Assembly (NCBI GenBank): GCA_003252395.1
Contig: QKEL01000014.1
Span: forward strand, 346,155 to 410,154
Source of the DNA: Spirochaetales bacterium
Lineage (GTDB): Bacteria; Spirochaetota; Spirochaetia; Treponematales; Treponemataceae
Length of the DNA stretch: 64,000 nucleotides
Direction of reading: 5' to 3'
The notes under the pieces: model-generated
What the model was told of the DNA's origin: nothing
The model's database searches: none
What the model saw: the letters and a program-made list of their open reading frames with translations, nothing else
Program-made: the position numbers and the translations under genes
Part shown: positions 39,659 through 48,900 of the stretch, piece after piece
How positions within the stretch are numbered: position 1 is the stretch's first letter
Layout of the letters: each line of letters begins with the position of its first letter

Positions 39659-40607
39659 CCGAAATCACCAGTTTGCCCCAGGCATGCCCGCCGGCGGCGC
39701 GCCTGACCGCCTCCGGTATTCCTTCGAACGGATATACCCTTTCTATGAGCGGCGAAACGGCGCCGTCGGCGGCAAGGCTCAAGACGAATTTCAAATCGTC
39801 GGCCGACGGCCTCGCCGCCAGGGATAGAAACTTCTTATTCCCGAATGAGTAAAGCGGCCCCAACAGCAGGGAGCGTAATACCTGGGGGAGTTCCCCGCCG
39901 ACCATGACGTACCTGCCGCGCGGGGCGAGCAGGTTACGATACGTGCCCAAGCCGTAATTGCCGTGCACGCCCAGTATCAAGTCGTAGCGCGCGGGATAAT
40001 CCTTCCGCGACGCGAGCGACGCGAGGGGCGCTTCCGTATAGTCGATCGCCCGGTCGGCGCCCAAGGCTTTGACCCGTTCCACGTTGGCGGAACCGCACAC
40101 GCCGGTAACGTCGGCGCCGAAGAACTTCGCCAACTGGACCGCGAAACTGCCCACGCCGCCCGCGGCACCGTTTATCAACACGGCCTTGCCGCGCAAGTCC
40201 CCGCCGTATTTCCGTAGGCCCTGCAGCGCGGTGACCGCGGACAAGGGTACGGCGGCGCAGGTTTCGGGTGAGAGGCCCGCGGGCATACGGGCCAAAACGC
40301 CTTCCTTCACCGTGGCGTATTCCGCGAAACCGCCGAAATTATCCCCCGAATTGTCGCATACCACGTTGTCCCCGACCTGAAAGGAACTGCCCCCGGGGCC
40401 CACGGCCGCGACCCGCCCGGCGATATCCGCCCCGAAAACGCCGCCTTGCGGGATAATCCCCAGCTTCATGGAGCGGTAATCCGCGGCGTTAACCGATACG
40501 GCGCGCACCTCGACGAGAACCTCGCCCGCCCTCGGCAGGGGAGTGTCCAGATCCCGAAGATGCAAATTCCCCTTAGGCGGCTTATTATTATAGACAAAGG
40601 CTTTCAT
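39642..40607 (-). CDS. MDR-family NADPH:quinone oxidoreductase/zinc-free alcohol dehydrogenase
   Basis: A 321-residue medium-chain reductase. The N-terminal GroES-like part has VSVNAADYRSMKLG and GADIAGRVAAVG. The Rossmann fold binds NADP(H) through INGAAGGVGSFAVQLAK. The zinc ligands of classical alcohol dehydrogenases are absent, so it belongs with quinone oxidoreductases and enone reductases. Its promoter (TATACT at 40652-40657, CTGAAT 17 nt further up) gives a 40-nt leader. Physiological substrate unknown. Confidence 0.87.
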   Translation of the reverse strand: MKAFVYNNKPPKGNLHLRDLDTPLPRAGEVLVEVRAVSVNAADYRSMKLGIIPQGGVFGADIAGRVAAVGPGGSSFQVGDNVVCDNSGDNFGGFAEYATVKEGVLARMPAGLSPETCAAVPLSAVTALQGLRKYGGDLRGKAVLINGAAGGVGSFAVQLAKFFGADVTGVCGSANVERVKALGADRAIDYTEAPLASLASRKDYPARYDLILGVHGNYGLGTYRNLLAPRGRYVMVGGELPQVLRSLLLGPLYSFGNKKFLSLAARPSADDLKFVLSLAADGAVSPLIERVYPFEGIPEAVRRAAGGHAWGKLVISVKKAT

Positions 40608-40733
40608 AACGCGATTCCCCCCCCGATTTTTTTGCACCCGGCAAGAAAGGGAGTATAGTCCCCGCCGGGGCCTCATTCAGGGTTTTATCACGGAAAAAAG
40701 CCGGACGAGTTTCCAAAGAAGGATGGCAGGCCT

Positions 40734-41498
40734 ATGCGTCGAGTCGCGCTCATGGCGTTATTCATTACCCTAACCGTCGTTGCGTGCCTCGGCGAAACGA
40801 GGCCGTTTACGCTCGCCGTCGGCGACGACCCATGGCCGTCAATATTGACGTGGGACGACGAAGGGACGTACGAAGGCCTGTATCAATCCTTCCTGGAGGC
40901 CCTATCGGTCCGCATGGGCTGGGAAACGGCGATCGTCCGGTATCCCTGGCAGCGCGCCCAATCGTCGGTAGAACGGGGAGAAGCCGACGCCCTTATCGCC
41001 CTCGCCTCGCCCGAGCGGCTGGAGTACGCCATAGCCTGCGATACGCCCGTTTTCAGCCTCTATTTCACCGTGTACACCTACCGGGACAACCCGCGATTGA
41101 AAGAAATCGCGAAAGCCGATTCGGTAGACGCCATTCTCAGGCTGGGTTTGACCGCGGTCTCCAACCGGGGAAACGGGTGGCACGAGGCAAACGTGGCGGC
41201 CAAGGGCGTGCCGACCACGTACGTGAACGACGACACCACGATGCTTCAGTTTCTCGCCGCCCGCAGGGCGGATATCATTCTCGACACGCCCCTGAGCATG
41301 GCCCCGAGAATCCGCGAGCTCGGCGTATCCGACCGAATCGTTTGCACGAACGTCAAGATAGACGAAACGTCGCTCCGCTTGCTGATCGGCAAAAAGTCGC
41401 CCTACGCCGCGGAGTTCGCCGCGATCGACCAGGCCGTCCGCGACACGGTAAGGGGCAAGGCGTACCAGGAGCTCCTGAAAGGCCTCTACGGCCAATAA
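40734..41498 (+). CDS. Periplasmic solute-binding protein, family 3-like
   Basis: A 254-residue exported protein. It has an N-terminal signal with a possible lipobox (VVAC, C18) and then a two-lobe binding fold typical of SBP_bac_3 proteins: TLAVGDDPWPSILTW, YEGLYQSFLEALSVRMGW, RGEADALIALASPERLEY. No transporter genes are adjacent, so it may be an orphan receptor or serve a distant amino-acid importer or sensor kinase. The residues that bind the amino-acid carboxylate are not obvious, so ligand class is open. Confidence 0.75.
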   Translation: MRRVALMALFITLTVVACLGETRPFTLAVGDDPWPSILTWDDEGTYEGLYQSFLEALSVRMGWETAIVRYPWQRAQSSVERGEADALIALASPERLEYAIACDTPVFSLYFTVYTYRDNPRLKEIAKADSVDAILRLGLTAVSNRGNGWHEANVAAKGVPTTYVNDDTTMLQFLAARRADIILDTPLSMAPRIRELGVSDRIVCTNVKIDETSLRLLIGKKSPYAAEFAAIDQAVRDTVRGKAYQELLKGLYGQ

Positions 41499-41508
41499 AA
41501 AAAAAAGA

Positions 41509-43410
41509 TTATTGGCGGGCGAAAACGTATCCGTAAAAACTCAGCGTATCACCACTAATTGCATACGGATTCGAATCAATACCGCACATTAATTCATAAA
41601 GCTCCAGGTTAATCATGTGCAATAGGCCGTTTTTCACGGCAAATTTCTCCACCCTAGTCGAGTCATGTCCCGCTCCAGTCATGAATAGAGTAACCGTTCC
41701 GTCCCGATTAAAAGTATAGATAACGTCATAGGCATTCGTCTCTAATTTCCAACTTCCAAAAAGGTTTTCATCATCGACAGAAGCCGGCGAATTGAAGGCC
41801 GACGGAGAAGAGGCCGGGGATTGAACCTCTACATCGAGCATAAAACTATAGGCGCCATCGATGATCGTATAATCGATTTTTTCGTAGTAGCCGTCAGTAT
41901 CGCTGTGGGTCACGATAAAACCGGTCGTATCGCTTTCTTTGCAGAGGAACCAATGCCCGGTAATTTCTTGGCCCCACACCGGGACAACCCAGGTTCCGTC
42001 GGATTTGAAATTCACGGACCATGCGTCGTAAAAACCGTTTGCCGCGGTACCGGCAAAGCCGTACCAGGAATCGCCCAAGCCCGCGGTAGTCGCCTTAAAC
42101 GTACTGTGGAGCGGAAATCCGGCGATTACTTTCGCGTAACCGTCCAATAAATAGAAAAAGTCCGTGTCGTTGGACCATTTGCAGCCAGACAGGAATTCCG
42201 TTTTCGTCTCCGTGCAAAATCCCGTAACGGAACCGTCTTCTGCCAGGTCAGCGATAAGGCAATTATGATAGTATTGCCCGGCATCAAGGCTACCCCCGGG
42301 GATTTGGGCAACGCTGGGGCGGGAATATATTCGGTCGCCATTCGTTGTATGCACGGTAATCGTATCGTTCTCCGCGGAATAAGAGTACGGGCTTGTGCCC
42401 TGGGACAGAGAAATCGTGCAATCGGAAAATGTAAGACCATTGAGATATCCATCATAGCCCACACCGGTTCCCGTCGCGGAATCGAGCTTAATGAATGAGT
42501 AGTCATGTCCGTTGGTACAAGAGGTCCAGAAACCGTCCAAGATTGAGTCAATGACCGCCCATTGGGCGTAGAGGGTCAAAGGGCCGGCAAGTTGCACATT
42601 GGTATCAAAACGCTTTGTACCTCCAACATCCGTGGACCAACCGGATAAGAGTTTTCCGTCATTAACAAGCTCAAAACCATCGATTATCTCGTGGACCGTT
42701 TGTTCCATTACGGATGAATCCTTGAAAGACACGCTCGTAAGCCCGTCGGGGAAGGTGCCGCCGTTTCCATACAGCGTAATCAGGTACCGGGGAAAGAATC
42801 GCGCATACAATATAACGTTCTCGGTAACGGGAAAGGAGCGGAGAACACTATACATGAGCCAGTTCGTATAGGTCGCTTCCCGATATAGGCCTTCGCTTTC
42901 GTAGTCGGGATCTGTCATGTGATAGGCGCCGCAAACCCTGTCATAAATGGCGTCTAAATCGATCGTCGTTCCCGCCGCCACCTTGATCGGCGTGATGGCC
43001 AAACCGCTCGCCCCGGTATCGAAGGTAATCGTGCAAAGCGTGTCCGCGGCGGAAACCCATTTGGCATAAAGCGAAAGATCCTTATTGACGGTATTGAGGC
43101 CGAACTGCCAGGGCATTTCGCACGTCGCTTCAAGATACCAACCGGCAAACTGATACTCCGCTCTCTCGGGGGTTTCTTCGGGCTCAGTTATTTTCCCGCC
43201 CGTCGCGATGCCGGTCAAGGGCGACGGCAAATTGGCAAGAGTATCTGTCCCGGCGTTGCCGTCAAACGTAACGGTATACGAGGTACCCGTTTCACCGGGA
43301 TTTTCCGCTGTAGGATCGTCTACGGAGGAGGGATTCACGCACGAAGCCATGAACAGGCAGGCTCCCATAAGGCAAAAAAACGAACCAAGCTTTTTCAATG
43401 TCTCTTTCAT
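41509..43410 (-). CDS. Surface lipoprotein with InlB-type beta-repeats
   Basis: A 633-residue lipoprotein (lipobox FMASC, C24). Three Listeria/InlB B-repeat-like units lie at about 45-118, 125-208 and 210-285, each of the form VTFDGN...FAGWY...LYAKW. The rest is a beta-rich region with two lipocalin-like stretches (around 290-380 and 560-630; GSWKLETNAYDVIYTFNRDG). No catalytic site was recognised. The gene is visibly more A+T-rich than its neighbours, suggesting a different history. Its promoter looks like TTGTGT-16-TTATAA. Confidence 0.72.
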   Translation of the reverse strand: MKETLKKLGSFFCLMGACLFMASCVNPSSVDDPTAENPGETGTSYTVTFDGNAGTDTLANLPSPLTGIATGGKITEPEETPERAEYQFAGWYLEATCEMPWQFGLNTVNKDLSLYAKWVSAADTLCTITFDTGASGLAITPIKVAAGTTIDLDAIYDRVCGAYHMTDPDYESEGLYREATYTNWLMYSVLRSFPVTENVILYARFFPRYLITLYGNGGTFPDGLTSVSFKDSSVMEQTVHEIIDGFELVNDGKLLSGWSTDVGGTKRFDTNVQLAGPLTLYAQWAVIDSILDGFWTSCTNGHDYSFIKLDSATGTGVGYDGYLNGLTFSDCTISLSQGTSPYSYSAENDTITVHTTNGDRIYSRPSVAQIPGGSLDAGQYYHNCLIADLAEDGSVTGFCTETKTEFLSGCKWSNDTDFFYLLDGYAKVIAGFPLHSTFKATTAGLGDSWYGFAGTAANGFYDAWSVNFKSDGTWVVPVWGQEITGHWFLCKESDTTGFIVTHSDTDGYYEKIDYTIIDGAYSFMLDVEVQSPASSPSAFNSPASVDDENLFGSWKLETNAYDVIYTFNRDGTVTLFMTGAGHDSTRVEKFAVKNGLLHMINLELYELMCGIDSNPYAISGDTLSFYGYVFARQ

Positions 43411-43527
43411 TGTATTCCTATTATTTCTTCTTCCCTAAAACGGGCCTTTTCCTTATAACATGAAATTCCGTAATACACAAACCGGTATATCTTCCCTCCG
43501 CGTGGCCCGCACGCTCCGTCAATGGAC

Positions 43528-43546
43528 CGTTCTGCCTCGATCTTTT
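43528..43546 (+). repeat. 19-bp direct repeat, left copy
   Basis: CGTTCTGCCTCGATCTTTT, identical and in the same orientation at 51846-51864. The two copies bracket the alpha-2-macroglobulin/pbpC operon. Confidence 0.7.
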
Positions 43547-43549
43547 CCT

Positions 43550-45937
43550 CTATTCCTCGGACACGACCTTGATCGTTACGCTTGAGGATCGGCCCCGTTC
43601 GTCCACCGCGGTAATGAGATGTATTCCCGGGGACGGGTTCCAGAACGCTTTCGCGCCGGGTTTGGCGCGGCCCACGAAGATCGAGTCGGCGAACCAAAAG
43701 AGCTCGGCGGTATCGGCGTCGGCGGAAGCGTGAAAGACGAGGGTATTCCGCTCCTGGCCGGCGGCGCGGATCACGTAGGTGGCGTTGGAGAGGGGGGAAA
43801 CGATGTCCGGAGGGAAGCCCCGAAGGCGAGAGTCTTGCGGAAGGTTACCCGGCTCGTATGGAGGGGGGAGGAGGCGCGGAAGCCCGGCTTCCGCGAAGAG
43901 GGCGAGGATATCCGAGGGCCAGAATTCCCTGACTTGGCGGACGATATTCGGCCCCGCCGCCCTATCGGTGCGGTAACCCGTGCGCGTATCGATATAGACG
44001 GCGCGGTGGATTTTACAGGTATCTATGGGCGATACGCCGGGTATGTACCATGCGGACTCGGTTTTCGGGCAGTCCGGCCCGGGTAGCGCGCCGGAGACGG
44101 GGCATACGGCAACCCGGGTTACGCCTTCGGGAACCGTTTCGGGAAAGGCCCGGCTTTCGCCCGGGAGGGTGGCCAGCGACGCGTCTACTATGTCGATAAG
44201 GAGGGGGGCCGCCATGGTTCGGCCGAGGAAGGCGGTGTTCCCCTGGCCGTCAAAATTTCCGATCCAGACCACGACCACGAAGGGCCCCGCGACGGCGGCG
44301 CTCCAGGCGTCCTTAAAGCCGACGGAAGTGCCTGTTTTGTAGGCGATCGGAATGTCCGAAGAGGTTCGGGACCGGCTTGAGGGCGGCAGCTCGTTGCTTT
44401 CGAGCATTTTCAGGGCAATGAAGGCAGCCCGGTCTGAGAAAAGCTCCGTCGCGGAGGCGGGCGCCGTATCGCTTCGTTCGGGAAACACGGTAGGGTTCCG
44501 GAATCGGCCCCCGTTCCCGAGGGCCCCGTAGAGCCCGGCCAATTCGTCCATGGAAACTTCAGCGCTGCCCAGTACCAGGGAAAGCCCGTAATGGTCCCGG
44601 TCCTTCAGGCCGCCGATTTTTGCCCGCGAGAGAAGGCCGTAGAGGTCATCGGTTTGGACGGCGCCCTTCCCCGAGATCAGGTCGCGCTCCAGGGCGATGG
44701 CGGGGATATTGCGGCTATCGGTCAGGGCTTTCTGGGCGCTTACGGGACCGGAAAAATCGCTTCTGAAATTGTCCGGGGTGTATTCGTTAAAGCCGGTGGG
44801 CGTATCCTTGAGCACGGTCGCGCTGTGGATCAGCCCGGCGTCGAGGGCCAGGGCGTAGATAAAGGGCTTTAGGGCGGAGCCCGGCGAGCGTTTCGCCAGC
44901 GTTCCGTCCACCTGTCCGTAAATCGACTCGTCAAACCAGGATGCGGAGCCGATGGACGCGCGGATTTCCATGGTTTTCCTGTCAGCGACGAGCGCGGCCC
45001 CGTTGGTAACGCCCAGGGAACGGTTTCGTTCAAGCCAGCGCCGAAGGGCGTTTTCGGCGATATCCTGCAGTTGCCCGTCCAGGGTCGTCCGGCGTTCGCC
45101 CCGCGCCTTCGATCCCGCGGCGGGAGAGGCGTCGGCGGAGCGGGCGCGTTCGGTAAAATGGGGCGCGACGAAGGGGAAGGAACACCGCGCGCGGACGGCT
45201 AAGGCGAGGTCGGCTCGTTTGTCACCGTCTTCCGGGTGATCGGAGAGCCACGATTCGAAGAGGACGGAGCGGGCCGCGAGGGTTTCTTCCGGCACGACGC
45301 CCGCGCGGGGCGCTCGGGCTACCGGGTCCTGGGGAAGGACGGCAAGGAGCAGGCTTTGGCTCAATTCCAGGCGGGCGGCGTTCTTCCCGAAGTAATACCA
45401 GGCCCCGGTTTGGAAACCCTCCAGGTTTCCGCCCACGGGAGCAAGGTTCAGGTAGGCCTCAAGAATGCGGTTTTTCGGGTTGCATACCTCCAAAAGCAGG
45501 GCCGAAGCGATTTGCCGCAGCTTTCCCGGCACCGTATCGGTGCGGATACCGTAGGCCAGGCGGGCCACCTGCATGGTAATGGTAGAGGCGCCCATGCGCC
45601 GGCTTTTCCTGATCCAGGTTTCGTACGCGGCCCGCCACAGGGCGGCCGGGTTCACCCCGGGATGGGCATAGAAGAATCGGTCTTCCTGCAGGAGCAGGGC
45701 TTCGACGAATTCCGGGGAATAATCGGCGAGCCGGGATCGGATTCTGTACTGCCCGTCCGAGGCGAGGAATACCCGCAGCAAATTCCCGTCCCGATCGGTA
45801 TAGGCCCGGGAAAAGGGAATGTTCGAAAGTATGTCGCCGAATATCCGCTCATGGATAACCGCGGCGGCGCAGAAGGCCACCGCGGCGCCCAGGAGGGCAA
45901 TACACGCCCGGCGAAGGGGTTTCCGCTCAGCGCTCAC
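43550..45937 (-). CDS. pbpC: Penicillin-binding protein 1C
   Basis: A 795-residue bifunctional peptidoglycan synthase anchored by one N-terminal helix (about 10-30). The glycosyltransferase (GT51, about 40-225) shows LLLQEDRFFYAHPGV and RRMGASTITMQVARL. The transpeptidase has S354-A-L-K357, S408-R-N410 and K534-T-G536, all intact. The last 90 residues are the BiPBP_C Ig-like domain specific to PBP1C. Its start lies inside the end of the alpha-2-macroglobulin gene (11-nt overlap), the usual partner: PBP1C is thought to repair wall breached by trapped proteases. Confidence 0.95.
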   Translation of the reverse strand: MSAERKPLRRACIALLGAAVAFCAAAVIHERIFGDILSNIPFSRAYTDRDGNLLRVFLASDGQYRIRSRLADYSPEFVEALLLQEDRFFYAHPGVNPAALWRAAYETWIRKSRRMGASTITMQVARLAYGIRTDTVPGKLRQIASALLLEVCNPKNRILEAYLNLAPVGGNLEGFQTGAWYYFGKNAARLELSQSLLLAVLPQDPVARAPRAGVVPEETLAARSVLFESWLSDHPEDGDKRADLALAVRARCSFPFVAPHFTERARSADASPAAGSKARGERRTTLDGQLQDIAENALRRWLERNRSLGVTNGAALVADRKTMEIRASIGSASWFDESIYGQVDGTLAKRSPGSALKPFIYALALDAGLIHSATVLKDTPTGFNEYTPDNFRSDFSGPVSAQKALTDSRNIPAIALERDLISGKGAVQTDDLYGLLSRAKIGGLKDRDHYGLSLVLGSAEVSMDELAGLYGALGNGGRFRNPTVFPERSDTAPASATELFSDRAAFIALKMLESNELPPSSRSRTSSDIPIAYKTGTSVGFKDAWSAAVAGPFVVVVWIGNFDGQGNTAFLGRTMAAPLLIDIVDASLATLPGESRAFPETVPEGVTRVAVCPVSGALPGPDCPKTESAWYIPGVSPIDTCKIHRAVYIDTRTGYRTDRAAGPNIVRQVREFWPSDILALFAEAGLPRLLPPPYEPGNLPQDSRLRGFPPDIVSPLSNATYVIRAAGQERNTLVFHASADADTAELFWFADSIFVGRAKPGAKAFWNPSPGIHLITAVDERGRSSSVTIKVVSEE

Positions 45938-48900
45938 CGATTTTTATCGCCGGCTGGGGCTTGTACGCGGTTATGGCCGGATCGTACATGGCCTCGGCGA
46001 ACAGGGGCGGTACCGTGAAACTACCGGAATTAACCGCCCGCGCGACGTAGGTAAAGCTTTCCAGGGTGTCGGAAACCGTGCCGTACAGCACGATTCGGTC
46101 TTCCCTGATATCCACGTAATCCGGCCGCCACGCTGACTCGGCCGCCGCGGACCTGACGGAAGCGATATCCGGCTCGAGTCCCGCGGGCAAGAGGTCCACG
46201 AAGGCGACGTCGTGTATCGCGTCGCCCTTGGTGGTGCGGAAGCTGAGCTTTACGCGCACTTCGTCGCCGATTTTTATGCCTTGGAGCTTTTCGCCCTTCG
46301 CGTTGGTGAATTCCCTCAGGATCTCGATTCCGTTCTTGACCTCCGCGGCGGGAAGCTTCGCGTCAAAACCGGCGGTGGTTACCTGATAAAAGAGAGCGGC
46401 CGTATCCCCGTTCTCGAGCTCGATATCGGTCGTTCCCGCGGGATAGTCGGCGCTCCTGAGGATATCGCCGGCGAAGGCAAGCGCGGCCTTGGCCTTGTCC
46501 GCGCCGATCGCGCGGGCGGCGATATCGGCCTTCTCGGCCGAGGGCATGCGGGAAAGATAGCTTTCGATGCCCATCAAGGCATGGTTCGCGGAGAGGGAAG
46601 TGCACTGTTTCTCCGACAGATCGGCGGCTATCGCGTCAAGGAGGGAGGGAGAAAGGTCCTTTACCCTGGAGGGGAAATGCCGCGACACGATATCGAGGTA
46701 GAGGGACCGGTAGCACAGGGAATCGGCGTACCAAAGGCCCTCCGGCTTTTTCAGGTCCTTTTTCACTTCGGCAAGCAGCTTTGCCGCTTCCAGATCCTGA
46801 CGGAGTATGGCGGAGGTTCCCGCGAGGAAGAGGCCGGCGTAGCCCTCGGCCGCTTCGGGGTTTTTCTTCATGTCCTTGCGGAGCTTTTCGATATACTGCG
46901 TGGCGATGGTGCCGCTCCGAGCCAGAAGATAGCAGGCGAAGGAACGGTTCGCGAGCCCGTAGGAATCGGTCCCGTTACCGTCGGCGGTGAGCGCCACCCC
47001 GCGAAGGGCGGCATTGTAGAGCGTATCGCTTATATAAAAGCCGTGGTCCCGCGCGTCGATCAGGAACAGGGTACAATAGTTATTCAGGTACGCCTCCGAC
47101 TTCGATTCCGCGGTCCAGATACCTATGGTACCGTCGCTCCGCAACCGAGACTGAAGGACCGAGGCGGCATAATCGATCTTGTCACGGGCCTCCTCTGCGT
47201 TCAGGTCCAGCTCCTTGACCAGGTTGGGGTAGAGATACGGCCAGGAAACGCTCACCAGCTGTTCCGAGCACATATACGGGTATTGCTCCAGGTAAAACCA
47301 CAGTCCCTTGGCGAGTCCGACGGGGAGATAGGAGACGCTTACGTCCCGAACGGCGAAGTCGTCGCGGATACTTCGCGGAACGGGGATTTTCGCCGTCGAG
47401 GCACGCGTCGTGCCGCTGGTTACGGTCGTGCGGTAGGGAACTGCCGGCCGCACGCTGAGCGAGGCGGACGCGGCGGAGCTTTCGCCCGAGCCCGACGCGG
47501 CGAAACGGAGTTCCGCGTTTCCGCAGGCATCGAGCGCCTTGACCTTGAAGACGACCGTCTTGTCGCCCCCCTCGGGAACGGCGAGGGTAAAGGAGGTATC
47601 CCCGACGAGGGAAAGGCCCGCGTCGGCAGAGGCCTTGAGGGAGACCGTCGCCGTATCGCCGGAAGCCGCCACGGTATTCGTGACCGTTACCGAAACGTCG
47701 AATTCGTCGCCGGGGGAAGCCATGGCCGGAAGGTTCGGGACGATCACGTAGGGGGCCCGAACCGTTACCTTCGCGTCGGTCGCGCCGATGGTATCGGCGG
47801 AAACGGCCACCGCCATGACCCGGACCGTTCCGTTAAACCAGTCCGGGACGCGGTACGTAAGGGAGCGCTTGTCGGGACCGGAGTCTACGATGCCCGACCA
47901 GTAGGCCACCGGCACGTTCCTTTTCCGCTTGAAGGGATTCAGGTTCCGCGCCAGTTCCTCTCCCATATCGTCGCCGCCGATCGCCCCGAGGGTGCGAAGC
48001 ACGTTGAACTCGGGCAGCACCAGGTCCATGATCTGTTCGGTACCGACTTCCAAGGCGCGTTTCTTGAAGAAGAACGCGAGGGGATCGGGGGTCGCGTGAC
48101 GGCCAACCTGGAGAATTCCCTCGTCGACGGCCATTATCGCGATTTTCCCCGCGGACGACGTGGAATACTCGATGGTCAGGTCTTCGCCTGGCCTCATGGT
48201 TTCGGGCAGGCCCAACTCGATCCGGTTCGTCCGCTTGTCCCTGCTCACGGAGAAGGGGACGCTGGCGTAGCAGAGCGGGCTCATGAATATTTCCTCGGAA
48301 GAGGAAGCGCGCGCCCAGGTAACGGTTACGTAGGCGTTTCCCTCCAGCTCCTTGGGAACGAGAACGGTTTGTACCGTGGACGTGCCGGACGAGGTAAACC
48401 AGGTATGGGTGTATACCTTGTCCCGCTCGACGGTAATGAGCCCGGAGCCCGCGTAGGGTGCCTTGATGAAGACCGTGGCGTACTCGCCCCCGCGGTAGTC
48501 GGTCTTCTCGAGCTTCACTTCCAGCTGCGCGACGCGGTCCAGGCTTCGCTGAACGTTTCCGCCGCCGACCACGGACCAGGACACCTTCGCGTAGGAAAGC
48601 CCCTCCCCGCCGGTAACCACCATTTCGTAGTCGCCCTGCCTGCCCGTGGGCACGGACCAGACGAAGCCGGATTCGGGAATGGAAAGGGGGAACGATTCCA
48701 CGGGCTCGTTTTTCCTGACGGACTGATACTTGTAGGTTCCGTTCGGCTGCTTCACGAGCATGGAAACGTATTTCGTTTCGGTAATCGAAGCGGTCAGCCC
48801 GCCGACGGCCCGTGCCTTCCCGTCAGGGCCCACCGCGATGAATGACAGGTTCCGCGCCCCGCTGGAACTGATGTACCCCAGGTCGCCGTCGGCTTTAAAG

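Noticed and set aside
46212..48845. Long open frame of 877 codons on the plus strand
   Set aside because: It is antisense to the well-supported alpha-2-macroglobulin gene and its translation is a low-complexity Gly/Arg/His shadow typical of GC-rich DNA.
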